Of a stretch of DNA of 64,000 nt, positions 56,598 through 64,000 are shown one piece after another (positions within the stretch are counted from its first letter, which is position 1; each line of letters begins with the position of its first letter). A program made the position numbers and the translations under genes. Source of the DNA: Rothia endophytica (GTDB lineage: Bacteria > Actinomycetota > Actinomycetes > Actinomycetales > Micrococcaceae). Under the pieces are notes generated by a model that searched no databases, was not told the DNA's origin, and was given only the letters and a program-made list of their open reading frames with translations. Location: NCBI RefSeq assembly GCF_928381505.1, contig NZ_CAKMSJ010000001.1, positions 124,001 to 188,000 on the forward strand. The letters run 5' to 3'.

Positions 56598-59500
56598 GCG
56601 CCGGGCTCGCGTGCACGAAAGACCTCTTCTTCACGCACGGCACCACTGAAACCCCTGGTAGAACGGCAATGGCGGCACCGCCGTATGGGGAGCAGCCCCA
56701 TGACGCCGCCGCCGCCGATGCTCGCGACCCGGTCGATGCGGCGGGCTGGTCTCGGACAGTGGTGGCGGACTCGGCGACGTCGCGGAAGCACCCGGCCGAG
56801 TTCGAGGTCCTGACTCGTTCAATAGCACGCGGAGCGCGCGGCGCTGCCGGCTTCGGGCAGTACCCCTCGGTGGCCGCGATGTCCACGGATCAGGATTCCA
56901 TCGTCATCGGCTTCGACACCGAGTTCGTGACTGTCGATCTGATGGATGCCGACCGTGTATGGGTCGGCGAGGACGAGCACATGGTGCGGAAGATTGTGTC
57001 CTACCAGTTCGCCGCGATTGACCCTCTCGATGATTCCCAGCTCCGGCTCTGCGTGGTCATCCCCCGGAGCTACAGGGGGCCGCGCGGCTCTCGTACGGCG
57101 CGGCTGTCCTTCGAGAAGAGCCTTGAGATCGCGATCATGAGCCTGGGTCTTCATGAGCACAGGCTCGCAGTTGGGTGGACTGACAAGGGCGTCTCAGCGC
57201 AGTCTGCCATCGGTGACGACGGCAAGTCCCACCCCTCGGTGTGGTTCAAGCACAGTCCCGAGGGGACGCCCAGGGCGTTGCCGATCACCTTGGTCGCGCA
57301 CTACCAGCACGCCGACCTGACTACTTTCGTCGACCGCCGGAAGGCGATCAACGTCTGGAACCAGGCGTATCCCGGTCGGTCGAAGACGCTGTCGGATCGT
57401 GCGGGTTGGGACGGTCGACGTGCCCGGTGGCTGGACGGTCGCGCCCCGGACATCCTCCGCACGGTGATCTCGGCCAGCGCGGGCATGGTGTCGAACAAGC
57501 CCGCCCGCATGGTGCTTTCCGGCGAGAACTGGCGGTGGAAGCTGCCGGTGGAAGTCTCGATCCGCGACACGATGGCGCAGAGCGGTGCTGAGCCGCTCAA
57601 GGCACTCGGTGCGGCGATCGGGGCGCCGAAGCTGGATGTTCCTGGTGACTGGATCACCCGGATGGACGAGTACTTCGACGTGCATCCTACGGAGTTCCTC
57701 GACTACGCGGCGAATGATGCCGTGATCGCTCTGGAATACGTGAGCCAGCTATACGGCGATCACCGTGCTGTCCCGTTGACCTTGCCCACTGCTGCGGCGA
57801 AGGCGGTGAAAGGCCTCATCCAGGACGAGCTGGGCGAGGGCCGCGACTTCAATTCCGTCTTCGGCGGACTCCACAAGGTGACGAAGACCCGCGAGGGTGC
57901 TGCCGGTGTAGACGAGCAGCAGCTCGACTTCTACCACGTCCGGGCGCTGGAGCCGATCGACGGTGCTGCGGCGACGTGGATCCATGCTGCGGCGATGAGC
58001 TTTCGAGGCGGGTACAACATGTCTGCCGAGCTTGGGCTGTTCGCGCGCGTGACCAGTGACTTCGATCTTCAGTCCTGCTACCCCACGTCCAGCTCGACGA
58101 TTTGGGATGTCGACTACCAGCATCCCGATGGCGTGATTCTGAAGACGGTGAACAACGCCGACCTCACGCTGTCCGACTTCAAGAGCCCACTCACGCCGTT
58201 CCTCGGGTTCGTGAGCTTCGAGTTCCCGAGCACGGTCGCGTTCCCTTCGTTGCCGGTTCCGGTCGAGGGGTCGATGGTCTATCCGCTCACAAGCGGTGGT
58301 GCTCGTGGGGTCTGGGCAACCGGTCCCGAGGTCTGGCTCGCCCTCACGCTTGGCGCGACTGTGACCTGTCAGATCGGTCACTTCGGACGGGTCCTCACCG
58401 ATGAGCATGGTGAGCCCTCTCGGCTTCTCCGGGGTGCGTACAAGCAGCTCCTCGATGACCGTGCGCGGGCCAAGGCGGAGTTCGGTGCGAAGTCGTTCGA
58501 GCAGAACGTCCTGAAGCTGATGGCGAACTCTCCCTACGGCAAGCTGGCGCAGGGAGTTATGGGCCAGCGGGGCTGGGATGCCTGGGCGCAGGAACGTGAT
58601 GCGGTCGGCGGGTCCGCGATCACCTCACCCTGGCACGCGTGCATGACTACCGGCCTCGTGCGCGCGGTTCTGCTTGCGACGCTGAACCAGCTTCACAACC
58701 TGGGCTACAGCACGCCGTCCTGCACTACGGACGGATTCATCACGGATGCCGATCTGGACGTGGTCGACAGCCTCGACCTTTTCGGGCTCGGTCCGATCTG
58801 GCGTGAGTCCCGGCTCGCGCTGACCGGTTCGCAGAGGATGTGGGAGCGCAAGCACCAGCAGACCGACCTGCTCAACATCACTACCCGGGCGAACTTCAGC
58901 CGACAGCCTGCCGGCGTCCTGGCACACGGTGGCTACAAGCTTCCAGAGGGCATCGAGCAGGACAGCCAGGCCGACCGCGACCTCATGTACGAGCTCATGG
59001 CGAGTCGTGAGGGCGCACTCCCGGTGACGATGAAGGTCTTTCCCTCGGTGCAGGAACTGACCCGCATCGACAAGCGGCTGGACTTCGCGCCGCGCGTGGT
59101 CCACAAGGAGCAGACCATCGAGTTCGACCGAAAGCGCCGCCCCGTCCCCGATGGGATGTCGGTCGACGTCATCGACATCGACGGCGTCCAGCATGAGGTC
59201 GCCCATGTGCACACCGTGCCCTGGGATTCTCCCGAGCAGGCCACGTTGGGGCGTTCGGTCGACCAGGGCCTCAAGGAGTGGGACGACGGCCTCGGCGAAC
59301 CCGTGTGGATTCGCTCCCCCGTTCGGCGGACTGTCGAGCAGTGGGAGGACTACTTTGCGCGGCTCGACGCTCTGCTCGATGAGGACGGTTCGATCGCCCA
59401 TGCAGCGCAGCTGGAGCACATCGCCAAAGGCATCGTGATCGCCTTCCGCCAGGAGATCATCGACATCCCGTGGCTCCATCCGGGACGGCCTCTGGCAGAC

Positions 59501-59677
59501 AGGCTCGATGCGTTCGAGGCATTCGGGCTGCCTCGCGTGAAGGAGCGGTTCTGGTCGCACGCCCGGTCGAAGGCCGAGCGCCAGATCGACATCGATCTGG
59601 AGGCGATCCGCCCCTACGTCAAGTGGATGCAGGCGATCGACCCCTTTGACGAGTCGGCTTCTGCTGGCGCTTCGTGA
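56594..59677 (+). CDS. Family B DNA polymerase (DNA_pol_B_2-like) of a mobile element
   Basis: 1027 residues. The ATG at 56594 is coupled to the upstream gene, but the first 95 residues are low in structure, and ATG 56879 (before DSIVIGFDTEF) is a possible alternative. Exonuclease motifs: Exo I GFDTEF (Asp108, Glu110) and Exo III YAAND near residue 370. Polymerase motifs: A DFDLQSCYPTSS near 489, B KLMANSPYGKLAQG near 640 (Kx3NSxYG) and C SCTTDGFITD near 710. The first Asp of the usual DTD in motif C reads as Thr. Motif B and the overall layout recall protein-primed polymerases, but no terminal-protein gene was seen. It probably replicates the element. Confidence 0.85.
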   Translation: MSAGLACTKDLFFTHGTTETPGRTAMAAPPYGEQPHDAAAADARDPVDAAGWSRTVVADSATSRKHPAEFEVLTRSIARGARGAAGFGQYPSVAAMSTDQDSIVIGFDTEFVTVDLMDADRVWVGEDEHMVRKIVSYQFAAIDPLDDSQLRLCVVIPRSYRGPRGSRTARLSFEKSLEIAIMSLGLHEHRLAVGWTDKGVSAQSAIGDDGKSHPSVWFKHSPEGTPRALPITLVAHYQHADLTTFVDRRKAINVWNQAYPGRSKTLSDRAGWDGRRARWLDGRAPDILRTVISASAGMVSNKPARMVLSGENWRWKLPVEVSIRDTMAQSGAEPLKALGAAIGAPKLDVPGDWITRMDEYFDVHPTEFLDYAANDAVIALEYVSQLYGDHRAVPLTLPTAAAKAVKGLIQDELGEGRDFNSVFGGLHKVTKTREGAAGVDEQQLDFYHVRALEPIDGAAATWIHAAAMSFRGGYNMSAELGLFARVTSDFDLQSCYPTSSSTIWDVDYQHPDGVILKTVNNADLTLSDFKSPLTPFLGFVSFEFPSTVAFPSLPVPVEGSMVYPLTSGGARGVWATGPEVWLALTLGATVTCQIGHFGRVLTDEHGEPSRLLRGAYKQLLDDRARAKAEFGAKSFEQNVLKLMANSPYGKLAQGVMGQRGWDAWAQERDAVGGSAITSPWHACMTTGLVRAVLLATLNQLHNLGYSTPSCTTDGFITDADLDVVDSLDLFGLGPIWRESRLALTGSQRMWERKHQQTDLLNITTRANFSRQPAGVLAHGGYKLPEGIEQDSQADRDLMYELMASREGALPVTMKVFPSVQELTRIDKRLDFAPRVVHKEQTIEFDRKRRPVPDGMSVDVIDIDGVQHEVAHVHTVPWDSPEQATLGRSVDQGLKEWDDGLGEPVWIRSPVRRTVEQWEDYFARLDALLDEDGSIAHAAQLEHIAKGIVIAFRQEIIDIPWLHPGRPLADRLDAFEAFGLPRVKERFWSHARSKAERQIDIDLEAIRPYVKWMQAIDPFDESASAGAS

Positions 59678-59687
59678 GGTGGTGACG

Positions 59688-59993
59688 ATGAGCTACAGCA
59701 TCGGAGGACTTGCCTTCGCCACCAAGCAGAAAGTCGCCAACCACGCCAGTGCCGTGCTGAACCGAGCTGGGCTCGGGGAGGTCCTGCGCGGTTCCGATGA
59801 GTCGTTCGCCCGTGACCTCCTCGCCCACCATCCAGAGGCCGACCGCAAGCACGGCGCTGGCGTCTGCTGGATCACCGTCGCCCTCATCCCTGAGTGGGGC
59901 ACGAGGAACTTTCTCGTCTTTCGGGAGGACGGGTCGATCGACAACTGGTCGATCAAGAAGTGCATCAACAACTTGCGACCGGAAGGTCACTGA
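59688..59993 (+). CDS. DUF3223-domain protein
   Basis: 101 residues from ATG 59688 (GAGGTGG upstream), 11 bases after the polymerase stop. The DUF3223 pattern is visible: LLAHHPEADRKHGAGVCWITVAL in part (HPEADRKHGAGV), REDGSIDNWSIKKCI near the end. DUF3223 proteins are small and of unknown function and also occur in plants and phages. Cotranscribed with the polymerase. Confidence 0.8.
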   Translation: MSYSIGGLAFATKQKVANHASAVLNRAGLGEVLRGSDESFARDLLAHHPEADRKHGAGVCWITVALIPEWGTRNFLVFREDGSIDNWSIKKCINNLRPEGH

Positions 59994-60010
59994 ACCGAAA
60001 GGAACTGACC

Positions 60011-60334
60011 ATGAGCAACAAGACCACGACCAATCTCGACGAGCTGATCGAGCAGGAGCGCCGCCGTGCGTCCGAGCGCATCACCAAGCTCAAGCGTGCC
60101 GCCGCTGCCGAGCAGCGCCGCATCGACGAGAAGGTCATCGATCTGCTGCGCGACCAGAGCCCCGACCTCTACGACCGGCTCTCCGAGGAGGCGGCCGGTG
60201 CCTTGGAGGCAGAGAAGGCGAAGAGGTCGAGGCGTGCGAAGAAGGCGGCATCGTCTTCGGGATCGGTGAACGACGGAACTGCCTCGCAGTCCGTCGATCC
60301 CGAACATGAGGAGGCGGCACCGTGGAACGGCTGA
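60011..60334 (+). CDS. Small charged coiled-coil protein of the mobilisation module
   Basis: 107 residues from ATG 60011 (AAAGGAAC upstream). Helical and charged (DELIEQERRRASERITKLK, AEQRRIDEKVIDLL), then a Lys/Arg-rich tail. Its end overlaps the MobC start by 13 bases. Such proteins often lie just before mobC in actinobacterial plasmids. Function not assigned. Confidence 0.75.
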   Translation: MSNKTTTNLDELIEQERRRASERITKLKRAAAAEQRRIDEKVIDLLRDQSPDLYDRLSEEAAGALEAEKAKRSRRAKKAASSSGSVNDGTASQSVDPEHEEAAPWNG

Positions 60335-61002
60335 CGACTCCGATCCGGGACTTGCGTCAGCGTCCCGGGGCCCCCTCGCCCGCAGGGAGCGCAGCGACCG
60401 AGGACGAGGGCCAGCGGTTCTTGGAGGACATGAGCGCCAGCGAAATGTCCGACGAAAACCCTGCTGGCCGTCTTCCGTACGCCCCGGAGAACGAGCCCGA
60501 CTCCCCAAGCAGCGCTGGTCGGGCTCGTGCGGAGGGGTGTGCGGAAGACCCGGCCCTGCCCGCGGAGCAGCACCACGACTCCCAGGTGAACACCGGTCGT
60601 GGTACTGCGCAGAGGGCAGGGCCGGCCGAGGCTCCGGTGGAGCCTCGGAACAGCCGTCGTCGGGAGGTCTCTCTCGACGTCCGGCTGACGGTGGCTGATC
60701 GCGATGCGATCCGCCGCCGCGCCCACGTGCTCAGCGTCAAGCCGAGCGCATGGGCTCGCGCCGTCATGCTCGACGCGCTGGACTCGAGGTCCTCGAAGGT
60801 CGATCAGCTGGAGAACAACGCGGGAGTGGAGGAGGCGGCGGCCACGTCTCTTGCTCCGGCAGTAGAGCAGCTGCGTCGAGTTGGTGTGAACCTGAACCAG
60901 GCGCTCCGCAAGGGTGCTGCCGTCGATGACAGTCTCCTTCACCTGGTGATGGTTGCGGTGGACGAGGTGCGTGCCTCGCTCGGCGATCGGACACGGGTAT
61001 GA
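60322..61002 (+). CDS. mobC: MobC-like relaxosome accessory protein
   Basis: 226 residues, GTG start. The first 110 residues are low-complexity and acidic. The C-terminal half is the MobC pattern: RREVSLDVRLTVADRDAIRRRA, SVKPSAWARAVMLDAL and VEQLRRVGVNLNQALRKG. It nicks and helps a relaxase bind oriT. ATGA overlap with the relaxase gene that follows. Confidence 0.85.
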   Translation: MERLTTPIRDLRQRPGAPSPAGSAATEDEGQRFLEDMSASEMSDENPAGRLPYAPENEPDSPSSAGRARAEGCAEDPALPAEQHHDSQVNTGRGTAQRAGPAEAPVEPRNSRRREVSLDVRLTVADRDAIRRRAHVLSVKPSAWARAVMLDALDSRSSKVDQLENNAGVEEAAATSLAPAVEQLRRVGVNLNQALRKGAAVDDSLLHLVMVAVDEVRASLGDRTRV

Positions 61003-61194
61003 GCACCGTGAACGTCCGCCCCTCGACCAACGCTGCAGGAGCTGTTGGGTACATCCTCTACGGGCGTGACCCTGAGGTGCGAAAGGAGCTCCTCAAGGTC
61101 GGATCGACACGTGCAGCCGCGTATGCGATGTCCATGGTCAATGGCGGGACGACCCCGTCGGAGTTCATCGCGTGTGCCGAGGCGCACGCCGCTG
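60999..61194 (+). pseudogene. Relaxase, truncated 5' fragment
   Basis: The first about 65 codons (MSTVNVRPSTNAAGAVGYIL, YGRDPEVRKELLKVG) are the start of an actinobacterial mobilisation relaxase. The frame then runs into the methyltransferase repeat at 61195, where the fusion occurs at shared bases CTCACGGTCGTCGTTTC. The catalytic histidine triad and the rest (several hundred residues) are absent, so transfer by this protein is not possible. Confidence 0.82.
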
Positions 61195-61441
61195 CTCACG
61201 GTCGTCGTTTCATGAAGCACACCGGCAGAGGTCATGCGTTTCCTACCGGTCTTGTTCCACTTTTCCCAGGCTCTGGCATCTGGGTTGCGGGTTTCAAAGG
61301 CGAGCACTCCCCCGAGGTTGAGGCCTTGGGCAATATCGCTCAGTGTTTGCTTCCAGGCTTGCCCGAGAATGTGCATGGCGACATTGCCGGTCATGAGGAC
61401 TAGGTCTGCAGAGTTTGGCTTTATCTGGGAGGAGTAGCCCT
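61195..61441. repeat. Right 247-bp direct repeat of the 9-kb segment
   Basis: Direct copy of 52134-52380. See that entry for identity. The bases after 61441 continue the 5' half of the methyltransferase. Confidence 0.93.
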
Positions 61442-61700
61442 GCACCCACTGGACGCTGTTCCCGCCTTCTCGTGCCCTGGCTACGTCCAGCATGGCCGAG
61501 GCAGGGTCGATGCCCGTGACCTTTCGCCCAGCACCAGCAAGCGTGACGGTTAGGATCCCTGTGCCGCATCCCAAATCCACGATGGTTTTGGCGTTGAGCT
61601 CTTGAGCGAGGGCACGGTAGAAGTCGTGGTCAGGCCCATCGGGATTGTCTTCATCGTAGATGGCAGCCATCAGTGCCTGCTCATAAGGGTTTTGTTTCAT
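61195..61700 (-). pseudogene. SAM-dependent methyltransferase, 5' half (split gene)
   Basis: Residues 1-168: MKQNPYEQALMAAIYDEDNP, motif I TIVDLGCGTGILTVTLAGAG, and GIDPASAML. The frame then leaves the repeat and continues antisense to mobC to 60939 as unrelated sequence. Together with 51896-52380 it gives a 247-residue methyltransferase. GNAT gene 16 bases upstream. Confidence 0.92.
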
Positions 61701-61716
61701 GATGTTTACACTGTAA

Positions 61717-62223
61717 TCAGAAACGACTGACTAATAGTTCCATTTCAACAAATTCGTAGACGCTGCCATTGGTGGGTTGGGAGTAAGTGCGAATGGCTCT
61801 AAAGCCTGCCCTTTCGTAAACCTTTATAGCTCTCTCGTTGAAAGCTGCGACGCTAAGAACAATACGGGAAGGTGAGCATTCAGCGGCCAGAGTCTCTAAC
61901 CCAGCCAGCACAAACTTCAGTCCCAGGCCGCCACCTGTCAGATCAGGACTAAGACCAAGACTAATTTCATAGGTCTCACGATCCTCTGTAGGTGAGGCAG
62001 TAAAAAACCCAATTAAGTCTTCTTCACAACGAGCCTGCCAGAACTTCTGAGGCCACTGCTCTGGGTTCACAAACTCTTCGTAGTCTTCTGGGTCAGCAGC
62101 AGCATCGTAGAAGTCGTAGGGTGGCGGGTACTCCCAGGTATCGGCGATGAGTCGGGCAAGATCCCTGGTCATGGGGCTAAAAGAGAGCTTTGCGCCCTTG
62201 CTAGGAAAATTAACTGTGGCCAT
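61717..62223 (-). CDS. GNAT-family N-acetyltransferase
   Basis: 168 residues. The acetyl-CoA loop is LSPDLTGGGLGLKFVLAG and the second half has RIVLSVAAFNERAIKVYERAGF. It acetylates a small molecule or protein N-terminus; substrate unknown. It precedes the methyltransferase 5' half by 16 bases and was probably cotranscribed with it before the insertion. Confidence 0.9.
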   Translation of the reverse strand: MATVNFPSKGAKLSFSPMTRDLARLIADTWEYPPPYDFYDAAADPEDYEEFVNPEQWPQKFWQARCEEDLIGFFTASPTEDRETYEISLGLSPDLTGGGLGLKFVLAGLETLAAECSPSRIVLSVAAFNERAIKVYERAGFRAIRTYSQPTNGSVYEFVEMELLVSRF

Positions 62224-62271
62224 AAAGGAATTGTCTCAAATGCTTACGAGCTAGATGCAGCCTTGGCCAGC

Positions 62272-62316
62272 GTTCGTTCCATGGGGGTGTACTAGTGCTG
62301 TACAAATGGAACGAAC
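62272..62316. repeat. Hairpin near the GNAT promoter
   Basis: GTTCGTTCCAT (62272-62282) and ATGGAACGAAC (62306-62316), perfect 11-base arms. The right arm and its extension (62306-62326, ATGGAACGAACCCTGCCCAAA) are the complement of 51804-51824 with one mismatch, so an inverted repeat brackets the whole split methyltransferase locus. Confidence 0.75.
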
Positions 62317-62345
62317 CCTGCCCAAAAATTCAAAACATCAGCAGC

Positions 62346-62435
62346 TTAGACGTTGAGGCGGAAATCCACCAAGTTCCTCACAGAACTAATGTCAGGAATT
62401 GACGAGAAACTTGACTGTACTCCGTAGCCGGTACC
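62346..62435 (-). pseudogene. C-terminal tail remnant T3 (DISSVRNLVDFRLNV)
   Basis: Ends at TAA 62346-62348 on the minus strand. The preceding residues are AFSLSGTGYGVQSSFSS, then IPDISSVRNLVDF. It meets the plus-strand fragment at about 62435, a visible recombination junction. Confidence 0.6.
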
Positions 62436-62852
62436 ACTCAGGCTGAACGCGCGCCGCATCTGTTCGGTTCGACAGCGGATTACACAACACAGCACAGCGC
62501 GCAGCAGTTCATCGAGACTGTAGCGGCGTTCGACGAGCAGGCAGTGGCTGCATTGGAGGCCACCGGCGAATTCCCGGGCAGCGAGGTTCCGAATGGTGTT
62601 GGGCGCAAGTTCCTGTACAGGTACGGAGAGCAGATCGACCCCGAGGTGCTGCACTTCTTGGAACTGAGGCGGGACAAGCTGGACGCGGCAGCCGAGGTGT
62701 GGGAGCACAACCAGATCAAGGCCAAGAGGATGCGCGCAGAAGTGGCCGCTGGCAACTTCGAGATGGCAGAGCAAGCAGTTGTTCGGAAGCCCCGGAGGTC
62801 GCCCCGTGCACCAGAGGCGCAAGCTGAGAACGTTGGCCCTTCGCTGGGCTAG
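62436..62852 (+). pseudogene. C-terminal fragment of an unknown protein
   Basis: An open frame with strong coding character starts abruptly at about 62436 and ends at TAG 62850-62852: ERAPHLFGSTADYTTQHSAQ, EATGEFPGSEVPNGVGRKF, YRYGEQIDPEVLHFLELRRD, then a charged helix and an Arg-rich end. No start codon with ribosome site. The family is not recognised. It is probably cut by the same event that left tail T3. Confidence 0.6.
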
Positions 62853-62870
62853 TTGGCAGCGCAAAAGACA

Positions 62871-62901
62871 AGACCCCGTAGCCGTGTTGGCTACGGGGTC
62901 T
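62871..62901. terminator. Bidirectional terminator before ardA
   Basis: AGACCCCGTAGCC-GTGTT-GGCTACGGGGTCT, perfect 13-base arms. Confidence 0.88.
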
Positions 62902-62909
62902 GTTGCTGT

Positions 62910-63455
62910 TCACATCACGCGGAAGACGAACACGCCGTCCTCGGGGTTGTCGTGGGTCGCGTAGTCGAACGCCAGGTCACGGGTCCACGAGTCCCAGTCG
63001 AAGTAGTTGGCGATCGCCTCGGGGATCTCGTCCAGCAGGCCGGTCTCGTCGGCCAGTTCGCGGGCGTAATCCTCGAAGCTCTCCCACTCGCCGCAGTAGC
63101 GCTCCACGAAGTCAGGGACGCACGGCAGGTCTGAGTTGCCCTCGGCCACATAGTCGCCGGACTCCACCCACGCGAGCAATGCCGGTCTGAGGTGCTCATC
63201 GGCCTCGGCGATGGCTCTACCCCAGGCGGCCGCATCGGCGGGGCTCATCTCGCCCTTGACGGGGATGTTCTCGTGGTCCATGACCCACAGCTCGTCATGG
63301 GAGTCTGCACGTGAGTGAGCGCCGTGAACGTCGTAGGTTGTTACTTCGTCAGCGGTGACGGCATCGAACCAATCGCCGACGAGTCTGCCTGCGTTGTAGC
63401 AGGCAAGGCAGCCGATCCAGGCTCTGGGTGTGGTGGATATGGCAGTGGTCGCCAT
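62910..63455 (-). CDS. ardA: Antirestriction protein ArdA
   Basis: 181 residues, ATG 63455 with GGGAG upstream. Conserved features: WIGCLACYNAGRLVGDWFDA at the N-terminus, an acidic composition and EWESFEDYARELADETGLLD and IANYFDWDSWTRDL near the C-terminus. ArdA is a DNA mimic that blocks type I restriction-modification enzymes while a mobile element enters a host. It lies divergently next to a type I hsdM gene. Confidence 0.9.
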   Translation of the reverse strand: MATTAISTTPRAWIGCLACYNAGRLVGDWFDAVTADEVTTYDVHGAHSRADSHDELWVMDHENIPVKGEMSPADAAAWGRAIAEADEHLRPALLAWVESGDYVAEGNSDLPCVPDFVERYCGEWESFEDYARELADETGLLDEIPEAIANYFDWDSWTRDLAFDYATHDNPEDGVFVFRVM

Positions 63456-63736
63456 GGTGGGTGCTCCCTTCGATCAGGGAGAGCAGCACCGGCGCACCGG
63501 CAGCCGGGCTCTAGTGAATGTGGCGCACAGAAGGCGCGCCGGGCACTGCTCTCAGGAGCGGTCCCGGCCCGGCGATAGTCGGGCCCAGTTGTGTAAGAAC
63601 GACTTCGCTGGCTGCGAATTTGTGGCTCAGTGTAAGCGCGCCGCACCTGTGATATCAGAGGTCCTTCGGTAGGATTGCTGCTAACACCTGATACTTCATC
63701 CGGCAGCGCTCTCCAGCGCGAAGGAGACAACAAAAC
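63456..63736. promoter_or_regulatory. Divergent ardA/hsdM promoter region
   Basis: 281 bases between divergent starts. AAGGAG at 63721-63726 is the ribosome site of hsdM. No clear operator was recognised. Confidence 0.5.
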
Positions 63737-64000
63737 ATGGCACGCAAGACGACGTCGACAAAGCCACAGCGCACGCTTGAGCAGACCCTGTGGGACGCAG
63801 CGGACAAGCTCCGCGGCAACCAGGAGCCGAGCGAGTACAAGCACGTCGTGCTCGGCCTGGTGTTCCTGAAGTACGTCTCCGACCGCTTCGAGGAGCGCCG
63901 CACGCAGCTCAAGGATGAGCTCGCGGCAGAGGGCATCAAGCCCGAGCGCATCGACGGCTTCCTGGAGGACCGCGACGAGTACGCGAGCCAGAACGTCTTC
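63737..64000 (+). CDS. hsdM: Type I restriction-modification methyltransferase subunit HsdM, 5' part
   Basis: 88 residues before the window ends. The N-terminal HsdM helical domain is visible: TLEQTLWDAADKLRGNQEP and SEYKHVVLGLVFLKYVSDRF. It would pair with HsdS and HsdR (not seen) to methylate and cut specific sites. Its position next to ardA is notable. Confidence 0.92.
   Translation, partial: MARKTTSTKPQRTLEQTLWDAADKLRGNQEPSEYKHVVLGLVFLKYVSDRFEERRTQLKDELAAEGIKPERIDGFLEDRDEYASQNVF

Larger units (their letters stand above)
52381..61441. mobile_element. 9,061-bp segment inserted in the methyltransferase gene
   Basis: Bounded by the direct repeats at 52134-52380 and 61195-61441. A crossover between them would remove exactly 9,061 bp and restore the methyltransferase gene. 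Contents: two-HEPN operon, autoregulated membrane/HTH operon, VOC remnant, excisionase-like gene, DNA polymerase B, DUF3223, MobC and a truncated relaxase. No integrase is present, so integration by a single crossover of a circular plasmid-like molecule carrying a methyltransferase fragment is the simplest inference. Confidence 0.75.

Noticed and set aside
58625..59560. 311-residue frame antisense to the DNA polymerase gene
   Set aside because: The sense strand has clear polymerase motifs through this interval; the antisense frame is a GC-rich shadow without recognisable motifs.
60939..61204. C-terminal extension of the methyltransferase 5' half
   Set aside because: This part is antisense to mobC and relaxase and has no similarity to the methyltransferase.
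60999..61403. A 134-residue protein continuing the relaxase start into the repeat
   Set aside because: After 61194 it only translates the methyltransferase repeat antisense, so it is a fusion artefact, not a gene.

Overview
The window looks like chromosome of a high-GC Gram-positive actinobacterium of the Micrococcaceae, most likely Rothia or a close relative. The evidence is the mycothiol gene mshB, the actinobacterial forms of dapD and dapC, a monomeric NADP-dependent isocitrate dehydrogenase, a 7Fe ferredoxin, TypA, LAxTG-type surface anchoring and general codon use. The assignment to genus is inference, because no rRNA or other marker lies in the window. No rRNA, tRNA or CRISPR array was seen.

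Layout. 1-7.8 kb: the 3' part of dapD, a surface-anchored 5'-nucleotidase, galE, a small AT-richer insert carrying a secreted phospholipase A2-like protein and bounded by a duplicated galE 3' end, then gltA and dapC. 7.9-10.1 kb: a variable spot with a 159-bp MITE-like element, a 902-bp IS5-family insertion sequence that splits a secreted-protein gene, and an uncertain ORF. 10.4-19.3 kb: ferredoxin, an MshB-membrane domain fusion, a secreted protein gene broken by one stop codon, typA, a BCCT osmolyte transporter and pgi. 19.3-24 kb: long-stem dispersed elements, a complete OpuC-type osmoprotectant ABC transporter and pyroglutamyl peptidase. 24-45 kb: mostly housekeeping and accessory metabolism, including an S9 peptidase, a CatE-like VOC protein, a NUDIX-LOG fusion, icd, tdk, a lysine-type permease, OsmC, Lrp/azlCD, tpx, a lipoate ligase and a UvrA-like ABC protein with two tandem TetR genes. 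44.5-51.8 kb: a catabolic cluster made of a sodium symporter with a 40-residue partner protein, a class III aminotransferase, an MmsA-type semialdehyde dehydrogenase and a divergent PucR regulator. It probably handles uptake and degradation of an omega-amino acid such as beta-alanine.

51.9-64 kb is an accessory island, visibly GC-richer in most parts. A SAM methyltransferase gene is split into a 3' half (51.9-52.4 kb) and a 5' half (61.2-61.7 kb) by a 9,061-bp segment flanked by 247-bp direct repeats. The segment holds a translationally coupled pair of HEPN-type proteins (each with an RX4H motif), a small leaderless autoregulated membrane protein/HTH operon with two palindromic operators, a VOC remnant, and a mobilisation module: excisionase-like HTH, family B DNA polymerase, DUF3223 protein, coiled-coil protein, MobC and a truncated relaxase. 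Beyond it lie a GNAT acetyltransferase, gene fragments, an ArdA antirestriction gene and the start of a type I restriction-modification hsdM gene that runs off the window.

The best candidates for something new are the two-HEPN operon inside the excisable 9-kb segment, the family of long-stem elements with a shared core at 8.0, 19.3, 19.5 and 33.2 kb, the recurring C-terminal tail sequence at three module boundaries in the island, and the two fusion proteins (MshB-membrane, NUDIX-LOG).
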